DNA from: Nipponacmea schrenckii
Taxonomy: Eukaryota; Mollusca; Gastropoda; Lottiidae
Assembly: GCA_030562195.1 (NCBI GenBank)
Contig: JAUJPP010000007.1
Coordinates: 930,001 to 994,000, forward strand
Length of the DNA: 64,000 nucleotides
Reading direction: 5' to 3'
Positions 12,531 to 25,877 of this stretch are shown in pieces. Position numbers and translations under genes: made by a program. The notes under the pieces are model-generated. The model was not told the DNA's origin. It saw only the letters and a list, made by a program, of their open reading frames with translations, and did no database searches. Positions within the stretch are counted from its first letter, which is position 1, and every line of letters begins with the position of its first letter.

Positions 12531-14400
12531 ATTGAAATCTTATTTTGGGGATGCAGTTAGCACAATTTATTCTAATGTAAACATGCAAGTGTTCTGAGAA
12601 ACATTCTTATTTTAGCTTTCCTACTGGAGGTGGTATCCATACTTGATGAAAAGGTTTAATGTAAACGATAATAATGAGAACTGTTTACTATGCATGCCTC
12701 ATAATACTTTAGAAAGAGTAAACTCATGCACAGAACTGTTTTCATTCACCCTACAATTAAAAAACCAATTTCACCTGAATTTAGTGGATTGAACATACTA
12801 TTAGCCACATTTTATTGCAGCCTTATCCAGACTGAGAAGAAAATAATTCAATGACATTCCTATGTGAAAGGAACTCTTTTCTGACTGTAACATGGTATAA
12901 GGTGTTATTGGATTAATTAATTTTCTGTTTAAAAAATAAAACAAGAAAGTTTTCAACATCTAATTTAGTATCTGCGTTATAGAGGTAACTAATAGGTAAG
13001 TAATAATTAGACTTAGCCACCATCAACATTAATTACCTATTAATAAAGAAATATTTGAAGAATGTTACAGTTTAATATTTAATATAGTCTGTCTACCATC
13101 AACTTGTCAAATACTTGAAGGGATATAGCTATCTAATTTAAAACAAACTCTTGCTTAGTGATACTTGTTTGCTGGGAGAAGGATATGTGATTTACACTTC
13201 TACAATTAAGCAGTTTGTTTTTATGCCATTGTATATACAACAGTAGTCAGAAAGTAATTCATTGACTATGCTGATAAATAGAATCTTACTACATCCATAT
13301 CCCTTTAATAGGTTTTATAATAGACACTACTTTAAGCAAAACTATTAGCATTTACTCTTCAATTATATATTTCAATTAAAACTTCAGTAAGAACATGATA
13401 TTGACATTAGCTTTGCATTCTATTGGTAATAACCAAAATCAAAATCTCGTAGAATTTCAAATATTTTGGCATAAACATACTAGATGTTCTAGACTTCTGA
13501 TTATAATCATATAGTAGTATATAATAACTGTCCATCATGGCTTAGGTCCTTCTGCAACACCCATAGAAATTGGGAGCTATCTGATAAAGATATCCTGCTA
13601 GGCAAGGTAATATTCGACTACTGGCAGCATTGATGATGAATAAAAACTTGACAGTACAGTAACAATCACCAAAATGAAATATTCAACTTCAGTCATACAC
13701 TTTTTTTCAGGGGTGATAAATTCAAAATAATACTAAGTTTCATTAAAATCTGTAATTAAAAAGTAACTCATTAAATATTTAACAGTATATTTGTGATTAT
13801 CAATAGGGTTCACCCTTGGTCATAACAAACAATTTCAACAAGTTTCATCAAAATCTGTTAAGAATTGTGCCTAGTAGAGTGCTTATGAGCGAAAATTTGA
13901 AATCGTTTTAAAGAACAAGGGCAATAATTCATATTAAATATTTTGTGATTATTCTCAATAATAGGGTTCATCCTTTGTTGATTATTAACAATTTAAGCAA
14001 GTTTTGTCAAAATATGTTAAGAATTGTTCCTTCTAGAATGTTTACGAGTTAATGTCAAGGGTAGTAACCGATTAAATATTTTTAAATTTTTCTGATTTTC
14101 AATCTTTCCAAAAGAATAATAAAATCTATTAACCTTTAAACCCCAGTTATTGTCAAAATTAATAAAATCGTTAAAATGATTTGCAGGTAATAGTAATAAT
14201 GCATATGTAAAATTTACAGATTATTTCAAAAGTTCCCCAAAATAAGTCAAGTGAAAAAAACAGGTTATTTGGAATAATGATAATATTATCATTAGAAACA
14301 GTCCTATTTTTGACAAAACCTTATATGATCAAGGTTATATTGATGTGAATGACATTAATAAATAATACAAGGGAAAGTAGCAATCATACTACATTGGGCA
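12531..14400. other. Intergenic stretch with degenerate dispersed repeat at 13650-14100
   Basis: No exon was recognised. From about 13700 to 14060 there are two or three decayed copies of a phrase built from 'agggttca(c/t)cc(t/c)tg', 'caagttt(c/t)(a/g)tcaaaat' and 'gttaagaattgt'. The same wording occurs near 40940-41000, so this is a dispersed non-coding repeat family. Confidence 0.45.
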
Positions 14401-14404
14401 TTAA

Positions 14405-15383
14405 GGGGGTTTACAACCTTATCGTTCCAGGTGTATTTCAAATCAAGTAACGATTTAGTAGTATATCCGATTCAGTGACTTTAAAGATAAAACTATTTAA
14501 AAAAAACACAATCGCAGTAGTTCGTCTATGTAGCCCGAAACAAAATTATTTTGAACACAAGGGAGTATTTTTGAGTACTACGTCATCAGCTTAATAAACC
14601 TCTATGACCTTTTCTACGTTTGTCAACCATTGTTATTGTCGGCACGCGCAGTAAGAATATTTGTATAAGGGGAATCCAGAAGTCACGTGATGTCCCATAA
14701 ATCATTACGTCTCATGTAAACAGAGAAATTTTATGATTGGTGGGTGGGAGTGTTTCAAAATGTGCTAATCCATTGTGTTAGCACTCCAATTATGCATACA
14801 AATGCCTAAAAGGTGCTAAAATGTTTCTACAATGATTGTTAATTATGTAAGTTTTACATGTGTTTGCAAAATGATGAAAACACTGCAATTTTTTCAAAAG
14901 CATATCTCGCTTACAATTTATCCAATTTTTACAAACTTTGGCTTCAGATAAAGCTTACGATGTCCGCTATGACTCTGCGTTGGCTTTTTTTTTATAAAAT
15001 TAATTTTTTTTTCAAAAATTCAATTTTTCGTAAATTCACAAGCAAAATTTTGATTTTTATCGATATCTTCAAAACAAAACAAAACTTTCCAAAAAGCCAA
15101 CGTGACGTTGTAGAGATTCACGTAGACTTGTGTTGTGCAAAATTTCAACCTTCTATATTAAATAGCCTAGTAGATATGCTAATTTTAAGGGAATAATTGA
15201 TGTTTTTTTTTCGTTAATCTTTCATACCCTATTTCTCAAAGTTGAAATGTCATAAAGAAATAAATTTTATATTTTTGGATAGCTGAAAGTCCCCTCTTTC
15301 CATTGATATTTAAATATTTCAGATAAGTGGAAAAAAAGTGGTTGAAATCGTCTTTGTACATAGGTTTAGGGTTGTCAACCCCC
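14405..15383. mobile_element. TTAA-flanked non-autonomous DNA element (piggyBac-like target choice), 979 bp
   Basis: The left end is GGGGGTTTACAACCTTA and the right end, read inverted, is GGGGGTTGACAACCCTA, giving an imperfect inverted repeat of about 17 bp. TTAA stands immediately outside both ends (14401-14404 and 15384-15387), the hallmark target duplication of the piggyBac superfamily. The interior has homopolymer-rich AT DNA and a chance 112-codon frame (14858-15196), but no DDD-type transposase, so this would be a MITE. The terminal GGGGG is not the CCC-type end of classical piggyBac, so the superfamily label is tentative while the boundaries are firmer. Confidence 0.65.
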
Positions 15384-15387
15384 TTAA

Positions 15388-17180
15388 GAAATATTTTACA
15401 AAACCTAAAGAAATACAATTATAGGTGAAATACCTCGGAATCAAGCTCTTAGAAGAAGACATTAAATCAATATTTGATAAATTACAAAATGCTTGTTGTA
15501 ATATAAAAACTAGGAAATTTGAATATAAATTTTACATCGCATTATATTTACAAATGATGCACTGTGTAAGATAGGTAAAGAAAATTCAACACTCAGAGAT
15601 TTGGTCCGTACAAAACGACTTCAAAGCCTACAATTTTATCGATCACCTATTAATTTTATTCATGTCATTAAACTACAGAAAACATATATATTTACAGAAT
15701 ATATCACAAATGGAATTCAGCACTTTTCCTAAAAATGAACAGATGCCAAACAACTCATCAAAACATAATAAGAAAACATGCCTACTACAAAAGTCTAAGA
15801 ATGGTGCCATCAAAGGATTAAAAAAAACAATATTGAATTTATTGATGGGTCAGTTTTCTGTTTTATACCTAGATGTGGGGTCAGTGTATCTTATTCAATG
15901 AATTGGAACTTTTAATTTTCATTTATATTAGCTAATAATAAAAGTGCACACAACAAATGATGACAAGATAAAACCATTATGATGCGATCATCCAGGCCAA
16001 GTAATTAGTTGTAAAAAGAGGCTTGATAATGGTGACAGCAGCCTAATTCTCACAACACGTGTTTTGTTAATTGATACCTCATCAGGATAAATCTCAGCAT
16101 TATTCAATCAACAAAAATAACACAAGTTTTAGATGTTTAATTTCTAAAGAAATAACTTAAAGACTCTAAAGTCCGTCAAAAATTAATCATTTGTTACCTT
16201 CTGATAAAATTGATAACTGATCATCTCTAATCAGACCCGGTTACCCATGAATCCTACCTGAAAACAGATTGCGACATTGTCACTCAATGCAAGAATTAAA
16301 TAAGTGTTAAATATTGAAAAGTCAGTTTATAGTTGAGATGTGAAAAATTGAGTATTGTTTCATTGAATCCATAAATTGAATTCGCATTGATGGGTTATTA
16401 ACCAGGCTGAAACAGACTTGAATAGGTTTTCTAAGTCAAGGGCCAAACCTTAAAAATTGTACCTAGTTTCTTTTGTGTCTCCAACAAATATAAAGGCAGA
16501 GAACAAAGTCAACAAAAGATTTCTTGGAGTATATAATATTTCAAAATATCCAGTACTTTTAACTCACATGAAAAAATAATATTTAATACAGTAAACTATG
16601 AACAAGCCAATAATAAATATGGGGGTGAACTTATTCTGTCAATATCATAATGAAAAGAAAATTAAGGGTGTTGACATGGCTAATATCAACTAAAACCTTG
16701 CCTACGTGTTTCATTATTTAGCCAATTCTCTGTGGGGGGAAAGTCTAGAAAAAAATCTTTAACTTGAATTGACACCATTTCTAGAAAGTAATAAAATTAG
16801 GCTGACTAGAAAACAAGACAATTAACTCATCATTAATGTTTTCCCAAGTTGCCAAATTTCATGGTTGCGTGGAAGAGAAATGAATTTGTGTGTATTAAAT
16901 ATTTGTCTAATTTAAGACACGTCACAGACTATTAGCTTCATTTTCACTTCAAAGCCCATATGTTCTCTTTTCTTCATTTAAATATCTCTGCTACTCTATT
17001 AATTTCATCTTTATATTAAAACCTACATGTAATTAGTTTTTGTGTCTCCTCATGCTCCCCCAAAAATACAAACACGAATTGCAGGATAATATCATTTATT
17101 TAAATAATCTTTAAATAAATGTACAGACAAATACAGCTATTTGCTATAAGAAAAATGAGGAGACTGGGAAGGTGGAGGGA
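15388..17180. other. Intergenic stretch with a possible decayed coding fragment
   Basis: On the plus strand just after the TTAA element, 15427-15570 reads as an open segment beginning 'KYLGIKLLEEDIKSIFDKLQ', stops, and a second open segment follows at 15662-15901. This might be debris of a mobile-element ORF, but I recognise no diagnostic motif. Nothing else was seen to 17180. Confidence 0.25.
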
Positions 17181-17718
17181 AAACCAAAACAAATAATTGG
17201 TGCACTAAGAGCATTTTAAAAGTGTGGTTTGCTGTGTCATTTCTCTGGAACGAATGAAACCATGTCGACGAAGTAAACACCCATGTTGGTCAGATCGGAC
17301 CAAAAGACTGGCATATCCAAAAAGTCTTTTTGTACACGGTCGAGGATAGAGACCCAAGTTAGACAAATCAACATTGGAATTAACAAGAGCTGCTAAAACG
17401 TTTAATAGATGAGCCAAATACGGAAACATTAATTGGGGCTTCAACGGGAACAAACGGTAACCATTTATTGTTTACACCAAAGAGCGGAACCTTACTTCGC
17501 GGAGCCACTGCCATTACCGAAAGTCATTCCAGAATAAAATCCAAAAAACACCGTCAATAATGAATATGTCCAATACAAAATAAAACAACACTCAAGCAGT
17601 CAATGCACAGCAACAATGCACGACCTGACACTAAAACCATAACAAATAATTGGTGAACTAAGAGCATTTAAAAAGTGTGGTTTGCTGTGCCATTTCCCTG
17701 GAATGAATGAAACCATGT
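17181..17718. repeat. Direct duplication of about 85 bp spaced 450 bp, around a GC-richer segment
   Basis: 17181-17265 and 17633-17718 are near-identical (both contain 'acaaataattggtg', 'gtgtggtttgctgtg' and 'gaatgaaaccatgt'). The intervening DNA is less AT-rich than its surroundings. On the minus strand it carries a 44-codon frame (17514-17380, starting MAVAPRSKVPLFGVNNKW) and, in a different frame, an 82-codon one (17453-17205). The overlapping frames suggest a frameshifted coding remnant or an element with direct terminal repeats. I do not recognise the protein. Confidence 0.6.
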
Positions 17719-18784
17719 GATGATCACATGATCATTCGTTCCACAAATTTTATAATTTTCAATAAAATGTTTATTCCAATCAACAAAAGGATTATTATAC
17801 TTTTTAGGATTTAATTGGTATAAAACTAGAAACACACATGAACCAAAAAATGAACAATTATAAAGATACAGATTATTTTCACTTCTGTCCAGTGCCAGTA
17901 AAATGATCATGTTCTCACATGAGTTATGAAAATTAAATAGCAAGTCATTGTCTGTCAATAGAAACTCTTGAATCTCTCCACCTTAATAACCCTGTCTCGA
18001 CAAATCTTATACACAAGTGTTCTCAAGTGATCTGAAGGGCTAGATTCTGGAATATGGCATCTTCTTCAATTGTATTTTTCTGATTATTTGACATTTGCTT
18101 GAACTATTGTGACAAATTCTCCATTATTGTTACTATTTTTAGAATATAAAAGGTAACAAATATAACCAAACCATCTAAATTACATCTTCCTGAACTTCAA
18201 AACAAGATAAAAAATAACCCATAACTGATGTCTTAATTTGGTAGGTCACCTTATTAGAGACAAATTAACCTTTTGGTGAACAGTGAGATGCATGTAGACT
18301 TGTAACAATCATTTATACACCTCTGTGGGATCTTATTATATACTAGTCTATAAGTCTGATCAAACTCTAGTAACTTTAGAAAAGAATTGATCAAACAGAA
18401 TTACTTTTATAACGAGTAAGGTAATATTATGCTACTAGTTGGTGGAAAACATATATTGTCAGAGTTGGTTGGGCATGTTTGAGTCTTTATTATGGCCTGC
18501 TTTGTATAAGTCTATTGGCCTCTAAACCATCATTGAGTTCCGAGTTTAACAAAAGGGATGAAAGACCAGTCTTGAAATTGCCAATAAAGAGTATGAAGAC
18601 ATGGTCATACAAGAACAGAAGAAGTATGTGTAAAAGATGATTCTCTTGACCCTCTTTAAATTCGAGACAAGTGGAAGCCTAGCATGATTCACCCATTTCC
18701 CTGATACATTTGTAGTTTATCAAAGAAGATCAATCTGCATCAATTTCGAACTTTCTCAAGATTTCACAGATGTAATCCTTAACA

Positions 18785-19398
18785 CCAAATTTTAAAAAAT
18801 CATAACCGTATTCTGCAATTTTTTAGTGTATCGAGTGCTGAAACTCGTTATACTTTGTTGAATCATACTCAAAGTCAGACATAATTCACGGATATAAACC
18901 TTCACACCAAATTTAATCATATCAGATAAAAACTATGCCTCTTTTTGTAAAAAAAAACTTATTGTGAAAGAACAAACCAACATGGGTAATGGGTAATATT
19001 TGTCCTAAATCTGGGTGATTAAATTTTTTAGGTAAAATGTGGTTTTTATCTACATATGGCAGATTAAGTGAAAACTCTGGTATAGATATATTTTAATATG
19101 CAGTAAATAAAAATAATGAGATACTTCAGAAAGACAAGCCAATGAAAACTGCAGTCTCTATTGCATTAACAAGCCAATTTCGCTTTGACTAAATTAAGGA
19201 CAATAACTAAAAAACAGTTCATCGAAAAATCGTTAATATCAAACCTGTCCAAAATCTCATCAATATAAATGTTCACACCAAATTTCATTCCAATCAGATG
19301 AAAGCTGTAGACTTTATCACATTCACAAGCCAATTATGGACACACAGACGGAAAGGGGTGACAACAATATATAACCATATTATAATGTGGGCGTATAA
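18785..19398. repeat. Dispersed mollusc-style repeat ending in 'gtgggcgtataaaa'
   Basis: Three imperfect internal copies of 'tcaca(c)caaatttcattccaa' followed by 'tcagatgaaa', with 'acaagccaattt', 'aaggacaataactaaaaa' and the terminal phrase 'gacaacaatatataaccata' and 'ttataatgtgggcgtataaaa'. Related segments occur at 19985-20345, 22926-23446, 39925-40110 and 40880-41236. There is no coding capacity. This is the 3' part of a repeat family copied around the window. Confidence 0.7.
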
Positions 19399-19984
19399 AA
19401 ATAATATTTGAAGAAAACAAACAAGAGAGTAAATGGGTTTAATGATATTATGTGTAGAAGTCTATTATCTTGTAAACTATAACAATAACAACCAATTCCA
19501 ATATTTCTCATGAGACGGTCTATATTACAAAATAATTAAATTGTACAAGTAGGTGGAGTTTTTTACAATGAAAATGTAGGAAGAAATTACTCAAATTAAA
19601 TTCACTACTCATTTTTTTCACATTTTATTATTTTCAGCGTGGATTTTGTACTGGTTATCTGGTTCATTTCATACCCTAGAAAAGGCGCATTGAACTTCAA
19701 TGATATGGATGTTTTGTGATATTTCCTTTTCCAGGATTAGTGAATCAATTTTAATATAAACCTTCAAGATATAAACAATATGCAAGATATCTTGCAAGGC
19801 AAGGTAACATAAGCCCAATTACAGCTGTGAAAAATTATAACAGTGTTAGTGACTTAAATCTCATATTTTAGATCTTAATAGTACATTTGTAGTCTTAAAA
19901 CAAGGACTCATCAACATATATATTTCATCTTAATTTTGACAGTGTAATAGGGCAACAGATCTGATCAACATACAACCATACCAA

Positions 19985-20345
19985 GATTAATCCAGATCGA
20001 CAATGTATTTCAGCGTCTAATGCATCCACAAGCCAAATGAACTAAATCAAGGGCAATAACTCAAAATATGGTAATCTGAGTACTACCTAATTCAAATGTA
20101 CACCAAGTTAAATCAAGATGAGATAAAAACTCAATTCTATTGTGCATAAAAGTCAAAATTGGGGAGTTTTAACAAGTCAAGGGCAATAACTCCAAAATTG
20201 TCAATCTGATTTTTACTATCTTCGAACTTCTTGACTGATCTCTCATTAATATATACATTTCATCAGGATTCGATAAAAACTGTAACCTGTCCTGCCTACA
20301 AGCTCAATTTTGACGCATTATTTAGCACTATGAGATAACTCCAAA
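19985..20345. repeat. Fragment of the same dispersed repeat family
   Basis: Contains 'aaatcaagggcaataactc' and 'aagtcaagggcaataactcc', each followed by a weakly conserved monomer of about 120 bp. The hairpin-like end seen in the fuller copies is missing. Confidence 0.6.
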
Positions 20346-22925
20346 ACCATTCATTTGTCTTGCGCCTGCAAGTGATTTGATCCAAAGCACCAACAGGGAT
20401 GATGGCAACACACATTCACAACATATTCACAAACTAATTTGACAAAACCTTGAAAAAAGCTTGAAAAAAGCTTATTCCGGCAATAAACAATTAAACCATT
20501 AAAAACTTTCAAAATCTGATTAATAACACTATACATTTTAATGCCATAACAAGCAAATATTGATACGTTCAGTGCTATGAATAACTCAAAAATCGATCAA
20601 TCTTAGCCAAATTTTAATAATATTAGCAAAGGAAGATAGTCAAAACATTGGCAATGTATGCTATTTCTAACTGTCTGTTTAAATTAGCCTTGCATACAAA
20701 AACACCACATCAATCTTTGAACATTTGGATGTTGAAAGTTTTAATAATCATATCAGCTTCACAGCATTCATATTTCAAATAACCTGGTAGTAGAAAATAA
20801 TATGATAGAGAATTATTTAATGAAGAGCAAGATCATGACTTTCATGAAAATATATCACTTCTAACATCCAGACAGACAGCACCAAATAATCATATATATT
20901 TTCACACTTTTCAATTTCCACAAATCAAATCATTCTTAGATTTATGACATTTTGAAAAAACTTGTTTATTTTCTCATCATAATTCAAAGATTTAATCAGA
21001 ACATGTCAGCCAAGATATCAATAAGTTTTTTTTTATCAAGACAAAAATATTTACAGCATATAAATCTGTTAGACTTAGATGGTGGCTTATGCAGGACACA
21101 TGATGTTTTTCAAGTCAAAGCTTGTGATAAGTCAAGTGACTAATATAATCAATCAAGTGCAGAATAATTGACCAAAGTGTCACAGAAGATTGAGGAAAGT
21201 GCTTATTATTAATGTAGGGTGAACCCTTGACATAATTTATGTTAAAGCTTCATTAGCTCTTGACATGATAAGATAGAAATCATTGTGTAAAATCAAAAGT
21301 ATATTGAAAGAAGTCCTTTAGTATCTTAATCATTTATCCAAAACAGTAAATGACTTATCTCTGGTACTCTACTTAGTTATCTCTTCATTGCGTTGACTAA
21401 GCATTCTCTGGAATCATATATTAATGGCGACAGAAAAATATCTCATGTGTTCTAATACATGCCACTAGAGAATATTAAAATGGATTATTAACAAGATTTT
21501 GTATCAATGTAAAAAGCCAAACATGTCATAAATATAATATATTTCATTTGTGAATGAAGAATGTTGTATTATTACATGTCATTTCAAGTTGAAATTCACT
21601 TTCTGAATGTCAGTTTAAACAATGAATCATGGTAAAGTAAGGCAAGGTAATAATACACAGTACATACTAAGTATATTGTGTATATATATATTACTCAAAT
21701 CAAGATAGCCTGTATTTTTTTGTGGTCATGTACTTGATCACAGCAACATTAGTTTGTAAATCTACTACACAAGTACTAACAAATTGTATACCTTGGAATA
21801 TTGTGTTTATTTTGTTCATGGACAGGACCATGTCCTTGTGTATTGGACCTAAAATGCTGAGTATAAGATATGTTTAAATGTTTGTCCTGTTAATATTTAG
21901 TGTATAGAAAGATTTCTAAATACAAAATGGTTTATTTTGAGCTTCCATCTAACACTCCTTGCAAAATATTTACTTACTTCGCTACTTAACTTACACGTTA
22001 TATTACAGGACATAAAACTGTTATTGGACTCCTTATATGTCTACCTCATTGATTCTGTGGGCGTCTGTGCTTGATTGCAATTTTTATAGGTACCTTTTCC
22101 ATTTGTGATCATGGATACTCTATGGAGATAAATTTTTTGATAAAAATTATGGAGGACTTAGAGTAGAATAATTTGACATTCTTATCATATTTCAGCCAAG
22201 ACAATAGAATACAGAATATGGTCACTGAGTAGGCCAATTGTTAATTGAATATCATAGTTAGATATTTAACCCCCACAAGGAGGAAAGTGGGTTAATAACC
22301 AATAATTGGTAATAACAGTCAATTTCTGGTTATTATTACATCCTTTATATACCGGACTAAGTACTGTGAACAAAATTACATTTATTGCTTAATAGCCAAT
22401 TTTTTATCTTAATATAAGCAAATATATTGGAAAGCATTGCCCCCTATATAGATTAATGATAAGTAGTGACAATTATGTCATTTAATTAATGGTTAATTAA
22501 TGGATGGAAGTATTTCTCAGTTGACCTAAATTTCGCTAACAGTATCTCTCTCATCTAAGAATCTATCAATTGACAAGATTCTCATTAACTCATACTTGTC
22601 ATTCCCGATCCTTTAGGTTAGTATGCTAAAAGTCAGTTATCTAATGAGTATTATTAATCATTTCTTCTAATTAGATTTTTACATTTATAACATTTACTTG
22701 GGGGTTTTATAGCTACTGCATTACTCTGTTTCATTAATGTTTTATGTACACTTTAAACTAATTTATGATGCAGATTTTATTTAATAATCATAACCTTTGA
22801 ATAGATTGATTTTAATATAGCAAATGATATTTATTTATTCATACTGGTGTTAATATATGTTTCTAAATATCACACAACCATTATAAAATGAAAGTTTTAC
22901 ATGTTATCTAGATATATAACAAGTG
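20346..22925. other. Intergenic stretch, no gene seen
   Basis: Short frames only (63 codons or fewer). Neither strand shows a recognisable protein motif, RNA gene or tandem array. Confidence 0.45.
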
Positions 22926-23446
22926 ATATGCCCACTTTAAAGTATATTTCTGTTTTTATACAGGTTGAAACTCCGACAATATTTGGTCTAATTCAAAATC
23001 TCATTAATATACATTATCACACCAAACTGTATTCAAATTAGATCAAAACAAGTCTGTATCACGTTCACAAGCTAATTTTGATTTGTTTTGATAAGTCAAG
23101 GGCAATAACTCAAAAACAGTTCATCAAAACATAGTCAATATATAAGTTCTCATCAATATAAATGATCAAATTTCATTCCAATCCGATGAAATCTGCAGTC
23201 TGTATCGCATTCACAAGCCAATTTCAACACTTTTAGACTAAGTCAAGGGCAATAATTCAAAACACTTTCATCAAAAAATTGTCAATGTAAAACTTGTCCA
23301 AGATCTCATCAACATAAATAATCACACCCAATTTCATTCCAATTCGATGAAAACCGAAATCTCTATTGGTTCACAAGGCAATTAAGGATGGACGGACAGA
23401 CAGACAGGTGACAACAATAAACCACCACATTATAAAGTTGGCATAT
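22926..23446. mobile_element. Fullest copy of the dispersed repeat, with short terminal inverted repeats
   Basis: It begins ATATGCCCACTTTAAAGT and ends, read inverted, ATATGCCAACTTTATAATG, giving an imperfect terminal inverted repeat of about 16 bp. Inside are two monomers of about 130 bp with 'gtcaagggcaataactcaaa' and 'ttcattccaa(t)tccgatgaaa', then a (gaca)n stretch and 'gacaacaataaaccacca'. The same start recurs at 39928 and the same end at 19385 and 41225. No target duplication is evident, so the class is unresolved. Confidence 0.6.
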
Positions 23447-24881
23447 AAAAATTGGTATCAAATGGACTATACTGAGGCACTGGTTATCTGTTCTGTTCTT
23501 GATAAAATCATGTTATAAATCAATTTCTGATTTGTTAAAGCATGGCATACCAGACATAATTAAAGTTACGTTACTTCCTATTTGTTCACATGTCTGATGC
23601 CTGATAAAAATATACAATAATTAGAGATTAATTTGATTTGGTATTGTATTTACATTAATATATGACAGACAAAAGGAACAAAAAAATTCTCAGTAACAAG
23701 CATGAAAACATCTTAGGCATTTTATCCATAGACTATTCCCTTGTGGCATGTTCACTTACGGCATTGTGACCTGTACTTTATCTGTAGGCTGTTTCCTGGG
23801 GCATGATGACAATTAATTTGCAACAGTGTAGATGTATCTATGCAATATAGTATTAGTAATGGTGTATTACCTCTTGTGCAGCTGCAAAATAATAAATTAG
23901 TTCATTCTTTATTTGCTAGTCACATGGCCACAGGTTCCTGAGTACAATCTCTTGGAACAGGCACAGTAAAACAGGTTTAATGTCCCTGTGTCATGTCTCG
24001 AGGTCATAAAGGTAACAGCCTATGGAAATATAGATAGTAATTCTACTCTCTTAATAGATTTTTAATGTGTTCAAGGACTGGTAGGGGGTATGCACAATAA
24101 GTTATTTTCCACTCAAACTAACCATGAGAGCATTTTATGAGTACAGTGATTTTAGAAGATTTTGTCAAGAACAATTTAAAGCGGAACAACATGGAATGAA
24201 ATGTGAGTTCTATTTCAAATAGAAATAGAGGAATATAATCCCTAAAGAAATAGAAATCAGGTCAATAACATTTCTTTTCTGTCACCTTTCCTTTTTCATC
24301 AACACCTTAACTCAACTACAACAAATCTGTGGATTTCTGAAATGAGTTTTGTCACATCCAGAAAATAGTTAATCATCAACTACACAGAGTTGTATTGAAA
24401 ACTGACTTAGTAAAAGATTGAAGATCATGTCTGAAAATCGGATCAAAGCTGAATAATGAAATGTTGACACTTTTCAGCTATCATTCCCATGCTAACATTT
24501 ACACATTGCTTTAATATCTTATTTAATAAAATAATAATAAACTATAGCCACTTGTGGCACAGAGTGGGACTTTGCTAGAGTCGCAAATTGCAACAAACAG
24601 GCTGAAAAATCTGGGATAAACTGGCCAAAGCAATGAGGTATCTGTATGCAAGGTACTTTTTGAAAAACGTTATTTCCTACAGACGTAATTGGCTGACCCA
24701 TATATACATGGCAAATTGGAAGTTTACCTGGATGTGCCACGCCCATCTCATGTTTTTTAGTGTGAATCTAATCACATTCATAATGTATATTCAAGGTACA
24801 AATTTGAAGCTTGTACATCTAATAGATCACAAGATATACACACATACATTTCAAGTGAAAATACTGCAAAATGTACTTTAA
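23447..24881. other. Intergenic stretch, no gene seen
   Basis: Two overlapping chance frames (75 and 82 codons on opposite strands, 24519-24881) are the longest open segments. Neither has a motif or a splice context that supports it. Confidence 0.4.
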
Positions 24882-25877
24882 TTCTGGTCACGATATCACA
24901 ATATATCAAGTCTAGTCATATCATAATAAATCAATTCTAATCATATTCTAAGAAATCAAGTCTGGTCATGATATCGCAATATATCAAGTCTGGTCCTATC
25001 ATAATAAATCAATTCTAATCATATTCTTAGAAATCAAGTCTGGTCATGATATCGCAATATATCAAGTCTGTTCCTATCATAATAAATCAATTCTAATCAT
25101 ATTCTAAGAAATCAAGTCTGGTCATGATATCGCAATATATCAAGTCTAGTCATATCATAATAAATCAATTCTAATCATATTCTAAGAAATCAAGTCTGGT
25201 CATGATATCGCAATATATCAAGTCTAGTCATATCATAATAAATCAATTCTAATCATATTCTAAGAAATCAAGTCTGGTCATGATATCGCAATATATCAAG
25301 TCTGGTCATGATATGAATAAATCAAGTCTAATCATATTCTAATAAATCAAGTCTAGTCATATTCGAATAAATCAAGTCTGGTCATGATATCGCAATAAAT
25401 CAAGTCTGGTCATGATATCGCAATAAAACAAGTCTGGTCATGATATCGCAATATATCAAGTCTAGTCATATCATAATAAATCAATTCTAATCATATTCTA
25501 AGAAATCAAGTCTGGTCATGATATTGCAATATATCAAGTCTGGTCATATCATAATAAATCAATTCTAATCATATTCTAAGAAATCAAGTCTGGTCATATC
25601 GCAATAAATCAAGTCTGGTCATGATATCGCAATATATCAAGTCTGGTCATATCATAATAAATCAATTCTAATCATATTGTAATATATCAAGTCTGGTCAT
25701 GATATCGCAATCAATCAAGTCTGGTCATGATATCGTAATAAAACAAGTCTGGTCATGATATTGAATAACAAATCAGACATATGAATAAAACAAGTCTGGT
25801 CATGATATTGTAATAAAACAAGTCTCACCATATTATCGTAATAAAACAAGTCTCACCATGAAATCGTAATAAAACAA
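24882..25877. repeat. Tandem array with 25-29 bp units in a higher-order pattern
   Basis: Units of 'atcaagtctggtcatgat' plus 'atcgcaatat' (29 bp), 'atcaagtctagtcatatcat' plus 'aataa' (25 bp) and 'atcaattctaatcatattct' plus 'aagaa' (25 bp) are arranged as a trimer of about 79 bp that repeats several times between 24960 and 25700. Both edges decay to single, more divergent units. This order shows amplification first of a monomer and then of a three-unit block. Confidence 0.93.

Noticed and set aside
14858..15196. 112-aa open reading frame
   Set aside because: Lies inside the TTAA-flanked element, is dominated by Phe/Lys/Ile from A and T runs, and shows no transposase motif.
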